DNA of 44,244 nucleotides, taken from assembly GCF_004359215.1 (NCBI RefSeq), contig NC_090610.1, positions 5,101,042-5,145,285 on the forward strand. The letters run 5' to 3'. The stretch is from Bremia lactucae. Lineage: Eukaryota > Oomycota > Peronosporomycetes > Peronosporales > Peronosporaceae. Positions 1 through 9,113 of this stretch are shown in pieces. Under the pieces are notes generated by a model that had not been told where the DNA came from, ran no database searches, and saw only the letters and a list, made by a program, of their open reading frames with translations. The position numbers were made by a program, and so were the translations under genes. Each line of letters opens with the position of its first letter. The stretch's first letter is position 1.

Positions 1-43
1 TTTTTTAGAATGCTAAGCAATGAAAGATTTTTTTCTGAAATGA

Positions 44-1081
44 TCACTTACTGACCTCTGACCCGAAACTGCAAGTAGCATTGTCGCGCTGAACCTGCTC
101 AATGAAAGCTTTAAAGTCGTTTCCCCCTGCAAGATGATCTACAAGATCCGTTGGTGCACGATATCCACCCAGTGGATTTGCGCATATGCCCTTCTCGGAC
201 TCAACCACCCGGAAATCAATTACATTGTGCTCAGCTGTGGCCTCCTCCGGCGTTAAGGTAGTATTTTGCAACCCAAGCAGTTCTTCGGACGAGAAGAGCA
301 GTGTGTCCGTTACCGCACCAAACACGTTAATGTCGATGAGATAGACGCGTCGACGTTTGTCCACGTAAACGTCGAAGCTATAGTTAGGATCTGGAAACTT
401 GAGTTTCCCATCAGCAGAGCGAAAATTCCCGTGGTAAAATTCAAACAGCAATTCGCAGAGCTCGTCCTGCAAGTCCAATAAGAATTTATAAAATTCGCCG
501 CAATTACGTTGGCAAACCGCAACAAGACGATGATCAATCACAAAGCACCGAAACAGCATTGAGTCCAAGAAATTGCACCACTTTTTTAAAACCAAGTAGC
601 TATTTGTCGGTCTTTTGTCAACCAGTTCCCCACAGCAACCAGTATACGGTTGTGTGAGGTCATGTACCACAAAGTCTGACGCCTGTAGCAGCAAGAAAAC
701 GTCCTCAAAGCTCGTACACTTAAGCGTGCCGAGCAACCACGAGGCGTCGCGAGGCGCGCTCCAATTCGTTTTGGGAAAAAACTTACCACCAAAGTTCTTT
801 AAAACCTTTTCCACCTGCTGTCGAACTGTAGAAATGACCTTTAACTGCTCGTCTGTGAGCAAACTGGATGCGTCATCTCCGTCTTCCTCATTTTTGTCGT
901 CCTCATCTACGGTACAGGACTCCAATGGAGCAGGCGGCAGAGTCACCCCGTCCGTCAGCAACAAATCCACAAACGCGGGCGGAAGTGGAATAACTTCACC
1001 TTTAATGCAAACGTTTTTAAATTGCGGATACCAGGCTCCAAATGCACAATTGTTTACTTGCACTGCGGAGTACGACACCAT
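44..1081 (-). CDS. CDC123: CDC123/D123 family protein (eIF2 assembly chaperone)
   Basis: This frame encodes 345 residues recognisable as the D123 family. These cytosolic ATP-grasp proteins bind eIF2 gamma and promote assembly of the eIF2 heterotrimer needed for translation initiation. Family hallmarks visible are FPKTNWSAPRDASW (about residues 102-115), a later LVLKKW block, RCFVIDHRLVAVCQR, and DVYVDKRRRVYLIDINVFG near the C-terminus. An acidic stretch lies at about residues 58-70. The length equals the usual family length, so the gene is nearly or fully complete. On the minus strand a perfect donor GTAAGT begins at base 51, just before the apparent stop at 44-46. The last codons may therefore lie in another exon beyond the window, and the stop at 44 may be intronic. 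The start at 1081 is the first Met and faces SEC22 across 275 bp. Confidence 0.9.
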   Translation of the reverse strand: MVSYSAVQVNNCAFGAWYPQFKNVCIKGEVIPLPPAFVDLLLTDGVTLPPAPLESCTVDEDDKNEEDGDDASSLLTDEQLKVISTVRQQVEKVLKNFGGKFFPKTNWSAPRDASWLLGTLKCTSFEDVFLLLQASDFVVHDLTQPYTGCCGELVDKRPTNSYLVLKKWCNFLDSMLFRCFVIDHRLVAVCQRNCGEFYKFLLDLQDELCELLFEFYHGNFRSADGKLKFPDPNYSFDVYVDKRRRVYLIDINVFGAVTDTLLFSSEELLGLQNTTLTPEEATAEHNVIDFRVVESEKGICANPLGGYRAPTDLVDHLAGGNDFKAFIEQVQRDNATCSFGSEVSK

Positions 1082-1356
1082 TGCGCTGTATATAATTAAG
1101 GTCGTCTTTATTCAAGTTTAGGCCAAGTATTAACTTCATGCTGCATCGTGCTGGCAAATATTTGTGATTTGTATTTTACCCATTAGCTTAAATGTTTTGT
1201 TAAAGCACATACACAAGAAGAGCATAATTATTTTGTGAAATAAGGAATTGGATTAAGTGGTAGTTTTACTTGTTTTTAGAAGTAAATTAATTTTAAGCTA
1301 ACCGGTAAGTAAACAAAATCGGTGACACGAAGCATTTTTTATAGCTTCCGGGCAAA
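1082..1356. promoter_or_regulatory. Divergent intergenic promoter region of CDC123 and SEC22
   Basis: Only 275 bp separate the start codons of two divergently transcribed housekeeping genes, so both promoters and 5' leaders must lie here or overlap the genes. The segment is AT-rich. A GCATTTTTTA run at about 1332-1341, just upstream of the SEC22 start, loosely resembles the oomycete initiator core but lacks the leading TC. I see no clear initiator on the CDC123 side. The role is inferred from position. Confidence 0.5.
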
Positions 1357-2306
1357 ATGCCGATCATCACCTTTGTCGCGCGTGTCTCGGACGGTATGCT
1401 ACTGGTGCGTGAATGAGAGAAAATTGTAGAAAAAGCTTAGATTTGGTTGCGCAAAGAAGCTGTCGCGTCGTGTGGACAATTGTTTTAAGGTTTCTGCACT
1501 GAAGGTCGCGTCCATGGAGTCTATCGGCGACGCTAATGGGAACTTGGACACGTACAAGCAGCAGGCTAAGCAAATAATGAAACGATTTGACCAGCGTTCG
1601 CCTACTAAATGCAGCATCGAGTCAGGAGCCTACACCTTTCAGTAAGTGAATAGATTTGGTCGTTCATTAGGGTTCTCAATGTGATGTCGTGCAGCTACTT
1701 GATTCAGGAAGGTGTATGCTACCTGACACTAGCGGACCGAGGTTTTCCGAAGCGTCTGGCCTTTCTGTACTTAGAAGAAGTGCACGCTGGCTTCGTGGAG
1801 GAGCTCGAACGTGACAGTGGAAAAAATTGGCGGGATATGGTCACTACAGTTGCGAGGCCGTATGCATTCATAAAGTTCGGTAAGGAAAAACGATATGTTT
1901 GGCAGTTAATGTTGCTTATAGTTTCATAACGAGCAGATAAATTCATTCAAAAAAAGCGCAAGGAGTACGCAGACCCCAGCTCGTCGCAGAATATGCACCG
2001 CCTGAACGATGACCTAGCTGATATTCACAACATCATGCGCAAAAATATTCAGGAAGTGCTCAATCGTGGTGAACGCGTTGAGCGTACGTATTTCTTGTTT
2101 TAAGCAATGTATTCACGTTGTCACCGCATATTGCTCAATAATATGCTCTAGATGTATCGCGTATCTCGTCGAACTTAGCAGATAGGTCAAAAGACCTAAA
2201 GTGGGGTGCCAAGAAGCTGCGCATGCAAGCTATCTACCGCCAATATGGGCCTATCGTCGCTATTGTTCTCTTCCTGCTGCTCGTTGTTTACATTAAATTC
2301 TTTTAA
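1357..2306 (+). CDS. SEC22: SEC22-like R-SNARE, five exons
   Basis: Spliced exons 1357-1404, 1505-1641, 1695-1879, 1937-2083 and 2152-2306 join in frame to 223 residues. All four introns (53-100 bp) are GT-AG: donors GTGCGT, GTAAGT, GTAAGG and GTACGT. The protein starts MPIITFVARVSDGMLL, the longin domain of Sec22. It continues with a YKQQAKQIMKRFDQRSPTKC segment and GVCYLTLADRGFPKRLAF. The SNARE motif covers about residues 135-195 with zero-layer Arg167 (VLNRGE), followed by a C-terminal transmembrane anchor of about 20 residues ending VVYIKFF. Sec22 is the R-SNARE of ER-Golgi vesicle fusion. Human SEC22B has 215 residues, so the length fits. Exon 3 starts with the last base of a His codon (TF-H-YLI), matching the animal protein and supporting the chosen splice sites. 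Confidence 0.95.
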
Positions 2307-3075
2307 GTATATTGCCAGTCGAGTTCGTATTTTAGAATTGAGCAAAGGAAATTTGGATCTTTTGCAAAACAGTTGCGTTTCGAGTTGAATTTCGCTACAA
2401 GTCCTGTAGTTGAAGATGACGTGAAGTACTATTCTGCACTAATGGTCGGCATACCATTTATTTCCGCTTATGCACATGATTTGAAAAATTTAGAAATTTT
2501 AGCCAAGAAGATCAAGGGTTGGCGCGCACTTTGAATAGCGTATTGGTAATTGCCCTTGTATTATCAGCATCAAGTGATGTTGTAAATTGAAAACAAAAGA
2601 TTAGAAACCGCTACTAATTTTGTAGTGCAAAGCTTTGTAACGGCACACCAAAGCACATTCAATGATGAAGTTTCGAAAAAAAGCAAAAATCAAAAGGAAC
2701 TATGTAAAGAAGACGCAGAAGGCAGCAATGAGTCGTCAAGTTGCCCTGAATCAACCATCAATCAAGCACGGGACCAGAAAAGATCCGATGCTTATGGTTT
2801 GAGCAAACAGCAAATTTGACTAATCTCTCGAGGAGACAAGGAAAAGCTATACCAATACCGCAAAACAACCCGTAATGACGAATTGCACAAGTCTCGCAGT
2901 ACGTGAATTTCCTCTCGAGCGACTGACGATGCCGCAAAAATGCCAAAGTTCATATCATCAAGACCTCTTGCCAAGTTTTTAATAGAATAGTAAAAAACGC
3001 ATCCGAAAGTGAACCTTATGGCATTCATTTCAACGGACGACTTCTTTCTTGTGTACCACGAATTGAGTCGTTGAA
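2307..3075. other. Intergenic, between convergent SEC22 and proteasome gene
   Basis: 769 bp between the 3' ends of two convergent genes. It is AT-rich with only short open frames in both directions. I see no conserved domain, repeat or RNA gene. It should hold the two 3' untranslated regions. Confidence 0.6.
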
Positions 3076-3813
3076 CTACTCAACCTTTACTTCCGAGATA
3101 CCACTGGCGTCAATCAACTGCATAGAAACAAGGAGAATTATTAACTACCGTCTTTTCACACTTTTAATTCTTGTCTTACCGTGTAAGCCCAATGGCCATT
3201 GCGCACAAGAAATCGCATGTCCAATTCTAAACGGCACTTTTTAAGCACGTCTTTAGCCTCGTCCAAAGTCATATCGGGCTTCCATTCGCGGTCAAATATG
3301 GACAGACAGAAGTGAGCACCATACCCATGCGCACCAAAGTTTACGTTGACCATGGCCCCAAAATAGTCAATCCAGTGCAGAGAAGGCACACTTTGATTTT
3401 CGATTGTCGTGTCCACAGCGCCTATCAGTAAATTCACTTGGTACGGGGCACGGCGCAAAAAGCGCGCAAGTTCACCGCGCACATAATTGGCTGTGGCGGG
3501 ACCGTCAAGCGTCACACCGTTGCGCAACTCGTATAGCTTCATGTTTTTCTGAATATACTCGCCGAAAGCCAAGCGGTCACTTTGTGGGCCTGACGTTACC
3601 ATAACCTTATGGTCGTCCAGATTAATGGACTGATTTTACAAATAATCACAACAATGTATTAGATAGAATTACGAGATACCACTGTGAAATGGAGGCTATA
3701 TCGAAATGTACCTTGTCTTCGTCATCTTTGTACACCAGAATACTGCGCACCACCTTGCAGTCTGCCGCCAGCAACACAAAATCCTTGCCGACGATTCCGA
3801 AGATCGAGTCCAT
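3076..3813 (-). CDS. PSMB2: 20S proteasome subunit beta type-2 (beta-4), three exons
   Basis: Minus-strand exons 3813-3712, 3629-3180 and 3117-3076 join in phase 0 to 197 residues. The N-terminus MDSIFGIVGKDFVLLAAD matches the PSMB2/beta-4 start, which has no long propeptide and no catalytic Thr1. Exon 2 carries FGEYIQKNMKLYELRNG, RRAPYQVNLLIGAVD, the HWIDYFGAM region and AHGYGAHFCLSIFDR. Exon 3 adds only 13 residues ending ISEVKVE, aligning with the short C-terminal tail of the family. Introns are GT-AG (donors GTACAT and GTAAGA; acceptors preceded by TCAG and GCAG). Beta-4 is a structural, non-proteolytic subunit of the inner rings of the 20S core. The start at 3813 is chosen by homology. 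Confidence 0.94.
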
Positions 3814-4123
3814 TTCGTCTTCGTTTTCCCCTTTTTCGTTGTGGATCTGCCCAGAATCCTATGATTTGTTGAAACAGGAAAAGCAGCGACTGGTAGAAAC
3901 GCAAAAATAAAATTTAGGCCACGAAAAGTGTTTATTTTCAGCAACACCAGAAGCTTCTAAACATACTAGAAGGGACGATTGGCTGGATGAAACAAAAGTT
4001 ATATATCACTTAGAAAGGAGTAGCTTTCAGGGGAAACGTGATGCGTATTCCCACTATCATCTAACATGTCCATGTTAGATGTGGGAAATGTGGTCCTTGG
4101 ACGGACTACAAAATGCTACCAGG
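3814..4123. other. Upstream region of the proteasome gene
   Basis: About 310 bp between the beta-4 start codon and the first solo LTR. It must hold the beta-4 promoter. No convincing initiator or gene was seen. Confidence 0.5.
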
Positions 4124-4567
4124 TGTAACGGGGCACTACGACTTGTACTGCTTCAGTACAAGTCCACTTCGCACTGCTTCAGTTGCGAGTGGTGCCTTAC
4201 GTTATTTCACGTGCACTAGTACGTGCAGAGAAAGACTTCTCTTAAGGCAACTAGCTTTAAGAGGGTTAACTGAAAACTGTAGTAATATAATTAAGTGTCT
4301 CTTGTTCTATCTTTGTAAATGCTAACTTAATTATAATCTAATACTAAACATATAAATGAATTCTTATCTCTATCTTATCTGTAACTCTCTCTTTGATTAC
4401 TCCTACAGCTGATTAGTCTGCGGAATAAATAGGTATAATGGTCTATACCTATTTATGGATAAGAATTCTGAATATTACTATATAAAGTAATACTATCTAC
4501 CTTTTGGATAATATATTAATTAGCAACCTTTAAGGTTTAATTTCATGTAACGATACACCCCGTTACA
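4124..4567 (-). repeat. Solo LTR, family A, copy 1
   Basis: A 444-bp unit begins TGTAACGGGGCACTACGAC and ends ATACACCCCGTTACA, so it has TG...CA ends and a 10-bp terminal inverted repeat. Near-identical copies lie at 5791-6243 and 22237-22688, and a truncated inverted copy at 8327-8545. A purine-rich tract directly adjoins the other end of the family's LTR at 6244 and 8316, so the transcriptional orientation of this copy is taken as minus. No internal retroelement sequence adjoins it, hence solo LTR. The 5-bp flanks (ccagg / aatac) are not a target-site duplication, so the copy is old or rearranged. Confidence 0.8.
4141..4263. other. Hairpin cluster in LTR-A copy 1
   Basis: Four potential hairpins lie in series. 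They are ACTTGTACTG-CTT-CAGTACAAGT (4141-4163, perfect 10-bp stem), a second stem from CCACTTCGCA to TGCGAGTGG with the same CTGCTTCAG apex (4164-4192), CACGT/ACGTG (about 4209-4225), and CTCTTAA/TTAAGAG (4239-4263). The first, second and fourth are present in all three long LTR-A copies. Confidence 0.65.
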
Positions 4568-4809
4568 AATACCTTGAGTGTGACAAGAATTTTTTGAGAG
4601 GGCAGCGATTTTTCCTTTTTAAGACAGCAAGCATTCGTCACAAAGTTATTCTTGCTGCTTGGAAGGTAATCTCGGAGAAATTAAAAGAATGTGCCTTCCT
4701 TAGTCACAGATGTTTGCTCCGATTGCTTTAAATTAGCAAACACCATAGGTTCTAGACGAGCCGGAAGTCGCGCGAACAAAAGGAAGGCCTAGCACAAGCA
4801 ACAACACCT

Positions 4810-5787
4810 CTACGCAACGAGACCCGTCACATTTTGAATATATAGAGAGGATAACTTTAAAGAGGAGGAAGGTGCCAACATGCAGTGCTTGCCATCAAAC
4901 ATGACATCAACGTACTTTCGCAGCGTGCCCTGTAAATGTTCAAGCTCGAAATCAATATCTTTCAGCAGCCGGGCCCTCCCAAACATCATCAACAAACAAA
5001 GGTGATCATCATGGAACAATCGTCGGATAAATTTTATTGTGATCATGTACGAGTTCGCGTCATCGCTCTTCATAAAAACAAATGCGGCAAAGAAGGTCAA
5101 ATAAATATTGGTTTTTTCTACAACGTGTAGCAGAGGAAATCGTGTTTTGCTGGCTTTGTATGTGCAATCCAGCAAAAGCACATCGCTGTGGTTCCGAACA
5201 AGCTCCACGTTTTTGGATGCGCAAAAAAAGAGATGGGTGATGTGCCCCGAGGTATCCGTCTCGATGTCTATTTCGAATCCGTAATCCGAGAAGGTTTGGT
5301 ACAGCGTATCCATCGGGGTTCGTCCATCAAGCTTTTCTATGGCATTTTTTGCCTGATATTCCAAAGTTTCCGTTTGGTGATCTCCAATGGCATATCTTGC
5401 TCCTTCAAAATGGTCTGGATATGTCGGTCTTTCAAACCAGACTGAAAGAGTCCGGCAATTTCCTCCTCTTGGACCTCCGGGATTCGAGTATGCACTGGAT
5501 GGGCAATCGTCGATGTGGAGGAGTCGTGGTTGTGTTCATTGCAAGTGACTGTAAAGGACCAGGTGCTGTCTGTAAGGAAGGAAGAGATTGTTAATGCATT
5601 GATATCTTCAGTAAACTTACTCAAAAATATTACATAGCGTACCTTTTGCTTCTGATCCACCTCCTTTCAAAGGGCAGTCAATGAGGGCACTGCCCCTTGC
5701 CATTCGACTTCTTGTTTCTTAGGAAAGTCTGTGACTATCTCGGTCTAAACCTCTACGATCACATTTATAATGAACAACTTGTCTGCC
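4810..5787 (-). pseudogene. MULE transposase with FAR1-type DNA-binding domain, broken
   Basis: Reading leftward from 5787, a decayed FAR1-like zinc-binding domain is seen: HYKCDRRGLDRD, then SRMARGSALIDCPL, then WSFTVTCNEHNHDSS, with stops in between. It is followed by GLKDRHIQTIL and LWNIRQK. The transposase core continues from 5364 in the next frame: LDGRTPMDTLYQTF, then VLLLDCTYKASKTRFPLLHV, which carries the first acidic residue of the MULE DDE core, then FFAAFVFMKSDDANSY. The two frames meet at an A-run near 5349, consistent with a one-base deletion. The frame ends at 4810 without the usual RWH block or SWIM finger. The N-terminus runs directly into LTR-A at 5791. MULE transposases excise and insert DNA transposons; this one is dead. 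Confidence 0.82.
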
Positions 5788-5790
5788 ATC

Positions 5791-6243
5791 TGTAACGGGG
5801 CACTACGACTTGTACTGCTTCAGTACAAGTCCACTTCGCACTGCTTCAGTTGCGAGTGGTGCCTTACGTTATTTCCCGTACACTAGTACGTGGAGAGGAA
5901 GACTTCTCTTTAAGGTAACTATCTTTAAGAGGGTAAAATAAAAACTGTATTAATCTAATTAAGTATCACTTCTTTCTATCTGTTAACTCTATCTTAATTA
6001 TAATCTAATACTAAGCATGCAATTGAGCTCTTATTTTATCTTATCTGTCTCTCTCTTTTGTTTACATCTACAATTGATTAGTCTGCGGGATAAATAATTT
6101 TAATGGCCTATACCTATTTATAAATAAGAATTCTGAATATTACTACATAAAGTAATATCCTGCAAATTTTATCTACCTTTTAGATAATATATTAATTAAC
6201 AACCTTTAAGTTTTAATTTCATGTAACGATACACCCCGTTACA
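5791..6243 (-). repeat. LTR family A, copy 2 (3' LTR of a minus-strand copy)
   Basis: This 453-bp copy of LTR-A starts TGTAACGGGGCACTACGAC and ends CACCCCGTTACA. Immediately right of it, bases 6244-6254 read GGGAGAGGTGA on the minus strand, which looks like a polypurine tract abutting a 3' LTR. The same pattern occurs in mirror image at 8316-8327. The hairpin pair of copy 1 is conserved at 5808-5830 and 5831-5859. Confidence 0.8.
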
Positions 6244-6354
6244 TCACCTCTCCCTTAAACGACAATCACTCTGACTATCATTGGATGGACTGGTCACGAT
6301 GTGACCACTTAATTTAAAACGATGTTGACCATCATTTTAAATTCCATCGCATTA

Positions 6355-6765
6355 ATGAATAAACTCATGCGGGGTGTTGATAGTGCTGCGCCTTAGGCTG
6401 CGGTTCGTGCAGCCGCGGGTAACGCACTGTTATCTCTTGCGGCAGACGGAACTTCTGCCGTAGTATCTTCCACTCGCGCAACACTAGATGTTGCGGGTGC
6501 ACGTGGTGATTCATCACGTGAATACGACCCCTCTTTGGAGGTCGACTACGAATGCGAGTCGGACGAAATGGCCGACTCGGGGAGAATGGAACAGTCGTCT
6601 GATAGACGTCAGCATGCCGGGTCCGAAGATCCTCAAAACCACGATGAGCGGAAGACAGCTCATCACGAAGAGCGTGATATTTCCGTTCGTACTCCAACAT
6701 GGAGTACGCACTCTTCGAATGGTCTTCCAACCGTTCAATATAGTGAGCCTGCACCGACTTCCTAA
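6355..6765 (+). pseudogene. Antisense ORF start, left family-A arm
   Basis: A plus-strand frame starts ATG at 6355 and has one internal TAG at 6394-6396. It continues with AAAGNALLSLAAD, ATLDVAGARG, REYDPSLEVDYECESDEM and an acidic, His-rich tail to the stop at 6765. The mirror copy (8208 to 7936, minus) encodes nearly the same peptide, AAAGDAFLSLAAD to ECESDEM. Most differences between the two keep this frame, so it is probably the real coding strand of both arms. Its direction is opposite to the element orientation implied by the purine tract. The function is unknown. After about 6585 the left and right copies no longer match. Confidence 0.5.
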
Positions 6766-7810
6766 ACGAGCGACGCTTACCGCGCTCGTGATCAAGTCAC
6801 TCCATCAAATCATGGAGGAGGTGATCGAGTTTGTCGATTTTCGACTCTAGATCTGACACATGGGTCGAATATAATCTTCCCTCCTCCGCCCCAATCATTA
6901 GTGGATTCCCACGGTGGTCAACGTTTCCTTGTGGAACGTATTCAAATCTACCGCGATGTGGAGGGGCAGCGAACGAATTATTGTGTTCGCTAGCGCGGTT
7001 ATCCACCTTCACATGACTGCTGGGAGCCTCGTTCTCAGCTGGTTGTTGACGTTGAGGGCCTCGTCCGTCAGTATGATGAAACCCATCCGATGAGTCAGAA
7101 GGTCCATCGGAAAATACGCGCCCGTGGCGCTTGTAAATCGATTGCAAAACGTCAATCGCATCGAGCATCTCGATAGAGATGCGAGCCCTTCCCCAGGGCG
7201 AAGAAAGGGAATAGACATATCCTTTTTCTCGCTTCGTATTGTCAACACGACACGGACAGGGATCACCCCACGTGAGGCACAACAATTGCAATTTATACCT
7301 TGCACCGGTTAGAGTTCGTTTCTCAAACTTAACGCGAATCGCGTTAAGTCTTTGAAGCCAGGCTTCGCGTCCAATGTCTTTGACATTGCGCATGAACGCG
7401 CTCCAGACTTGCATCAGCGAGACTTAATCTCGTTTGTTGTTGCCACTATATCATCGATGCTTAAAAAGCATCGATATGAAATCTTCCACAGCGCGAAAGT
7501 ACTTCGCGCTGAAATCAAGGCCATGTAGATTTGTCGCAATAAATAAGGGATATGTATTGTGAGGAGAAGTCTTCCCAGACAAGCTATTGATTAGCTGTTC
7601 GGGCAAAAGCCACGGCTTCTTGTCAGGTGCAAGACGAGACATTTAGTGTCTACGATCCCGTGAATGGTACCCACTGAAGCAGAGGTACCACAAGAACTTT
7701 ATTACGATGGCTTACGCCACGTCATCACCACGCACAGGAATATGTGCGGGTGACGGCACGGTAGACGGTGCTGGCAATGAGGAATCATCCTCATCGTCAG
7801 AACCGAACAT
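6365..7810 (-). pseudogene. Antisense gag-like ORF with coiled coil, right family-A copy
   Basis: On the minus strand an MFGSDDEDDSS start at 7810, an MSRLAPDKKPWLLPEQ segment from 7642 and a 205-codon open stretch (7414-6797) lie in one frame interrupted by a few stops (for example at 7714-7712 and just after the FKHR codons near 7451). The 7414-6797 part reads GREAWLQRLNAIRVKFEKR, then YKLQLLCLTWGDPCPC, then a linker, then DLESKIDKLDHLLHDLME. A frameshift leads into HYIERLEDHSKSAYSMLEYE and HALRDELSSAH, strongly coiled-coil-like, down to about 6590. Below that the sequence belongs to the left arm. I do not recognise the family. The layout (helical region then coiled coil) recalls gag-like proteins, but this is inference. 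Confidence 0.5.
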
Positions 7811-7829
7811 GCTGTAGCGAATGCTACCA

Positions 7830-7905
7830 GTATATAAATATAAATATAAATATTATTTGAAATTTCTATAATATTTATATTAATTAATTTTAAATTTTTG
7901 TACGT
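7830..7905. repeat. AT-only low-complexity tract
   Basis: A run of tatataaatataaatata type sequence and then ttaattaattttaaattttt, almost without G or C. It splits the two parts of the family-A antisense frame (8208-7936 and 7810 onward), so it may be an insertion or an expanded simple repeat. Confidence 0.7.
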
Positions 7906-7935
7906 CTACCCGAACGATCCCCCTCATTGATAGGC

Positions 7936-8208
7936 TCAAATTAGCCGCCTGACGATGATCAGGCGACTATTCTGTTGTTCCGAGTCAACCATTTCGTCCG
8001 ACTCGCACTCACAGTCGACCTCCAAAGAAGGGTCGTATTCACGTGGTGACCCACCACGTGCACCCGCAACATGTAGAGTTGCGAGAGAAGACGGTTCTAC
8101 AGCAGACAAAACGTCTGCCGCAAGAGACAAAAATGCGTCACCCGCGGCTGCATGAACCGCAGCCGAAGGCGCCGCACTATTCACATACCGCATGGACTTG
8201 ATAACCAT
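7936..8208 (-). pseudogene. Antisense ORF N-terminus, right family-A copy
   Basis: A 90-codon minus-strand frame begins 119 bases inside the LTR at 8327 and is the mirror of the plus frame at 6355. It reads MVIKSMRYVNSAAPSAAV, AAAGDAFLSLAADVLSAVE, LHVAGARGGSPREYD, then the acidic ECESDEMVDS, and stops at 7936. It is the probable N-terminus of the antisense protein continued at 7810. No known domain is recognised. Confidence 0.5.
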
Positions 8209-8315
8209 GCGATATAATTAAAAATGATGGCTCTGACCAATCAACATCGTTTTTGATTTAAGTGGTCTTATAGTGACCGCTCTATCCAATGACAGTCAGA
8301 GTTATTGTCGTTTAA

Positions 8316-8326
8316 GGGAGGGGTGA
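8316..8326 (+). promoter_or_regulatory. Polypurine tract, family A
   Basis: GGGAGGGGTGA directly precedes the LTR start TGTAACGGGG. This is the expected site of plus-strand DNA priming for an LTR element read on the plus strand. The mirror tract is at 6244-6254. Confidence 0.55.
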
Positions 8327-8545
8327 TGTAACGGGGTGTACCGTTACATGGAATTAACACTTAAAGGTTGTTAATAATATATTATCTAAAACGTAGATGA
8401 TATTTGGAGAATACTACTTTACATGAAAATATTCTAAAAGCTTATCCATTGGTAGATATAGACCATTATATCTACTTCCTCGCGGTTCAGCCAGCGCTGG
8501 ACGCGCGCAAAGAGATAGACAGATAAGACTTGATTACATGTTTTG
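8327..8545 (+). repeat. LTR family A, truncated inverted copy
   Basis: Starts TGTAACGGGGTGTACCGTTA and follows the reverse complement of the solo LTRs for about 219 bp, up to a segment aligning with their ...gataagaattcat part. It then stops abruptly at the TGTAGCGG start of LTR family B. The missing half is not found on the far side of the family-B element (16500 onward), so the break involved a deletion or a later rearrangement. Confidence 0.72.
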
Positions 8546-9001
8546 TGTAGCGGAGCTACCTCGCTCCTAAAGTCAGAGGAAGACTTTCAGACTCAGAGAG
8601 TCACTTAGTTCTATTGAACTAATAGGTTTAACAACTCAGAGAGTCGTACAAGCTACTAAAGCTTAAGGAAACCAAGTGGCAACTAGTGCCCAAGAGGATA
8701 TAGCTTAGAAAGGCTTCTATCTCTCACAGATCAATGCGCAAGCCTTAGGAAGGCACTTAACGCTTTAAGATCAAAAGGGGAACTGCAATTTTATTTAACT
8801 ATTTAAATCTAAAAACCCTATCCTAGCTAATTTAAAATAGATTTTGGCCGCCAGATTTATATCTGTCGGCGACCACATTTGTTACACATAATAAATGGGA
8901 TTTAAGTAACTAACTATTGTAAAATTAGATAAAAGGGTATTTTACCCATAAAGTGAATGTACCACAACAACGGTCCTCTAACCGATTTGTGCCCCATAAC
9001 A
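8546..9001 (-). repeat. 3' LTR, Gypsy family B
   Basis: 456 bp. On the plus strand it begins TGTAGCGGAGCTACCTCGC and ends GTGCCCCATAACA, so in element orientation it starts TGTTATGGGGCAC and ends CCGCTACA. It lacks a short block (around the ...tagttcaaggaattc... stretch) found in the copies at 15992 and 28125. Confidence 0.85.
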
Positions 9002-9013
9002 CCCTCCCCCATC
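9002..9013 (-). promoter_or_regulatory. Polypurine tract, family B
   Basis: On the minus strand TGATGGGGGAGGG ends exactly at the LTR start TGTTATGG. It is the expected plus-strand priming site of the Gypsy element. Confidence 0.6.
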
Positions 9014-9113
9014 AGACTGTTGACACCGAGGGACAACATTCGCTTCATTTCCTCTTTGAGGTTGGAACCTAAACAGCGAACCGTTCGGTTGTGTTTTTTC
9101 ATTCCTTTGTCAA

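Larger units (their letters stand above)
5791..8545. mobile_element. Two family-A Gypsy 3' ends joined as an inverted repeat
   Basis: The left arm (LTR 5791-6243, purine tract 6244-6254, coding-like sequence to about 6585) is repeated in reverse on the right (about 7979-8326, then LTR 8327-8545). The arms are diverged but alignable over several hundred bases, for example the segments encoding REYDPSLEVD and ECESDEM on opposite strands. The two LTRs face outward with purine tracts inside, so this is two 3' ends of related elements fused, not one normal LTR pair. The right LTR is cut at 8545 by the family-B LTR. The unique middle (about 6585-7930) belongs to the right-hand copy. Confidence 0.68.

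Noticed and set aside
615..1121. A 168-codon plus-strand frame opposite CDC123
   Set aside because: It is a shadow of the conserved CDC123 frame and has no recognisable domain.
2206..2388. A separate 60-codon frame over the SEC22 3' end
   Set aside because: It is another reading frame of SEC22 exon 5, whose own frame gives the expected membrane anchor and stop at 2306.
4124..4567. A DNA transposon with 10-bp terminal inverted repeats (TGTAACGGGG/CCCCGTTACA)
   Set aside because: The ends are TG...CA, a purine tract adjoins the unit at two loci, and the unit recurs alone and at element ends, all as expected for an LTR. No transposase lies inside.
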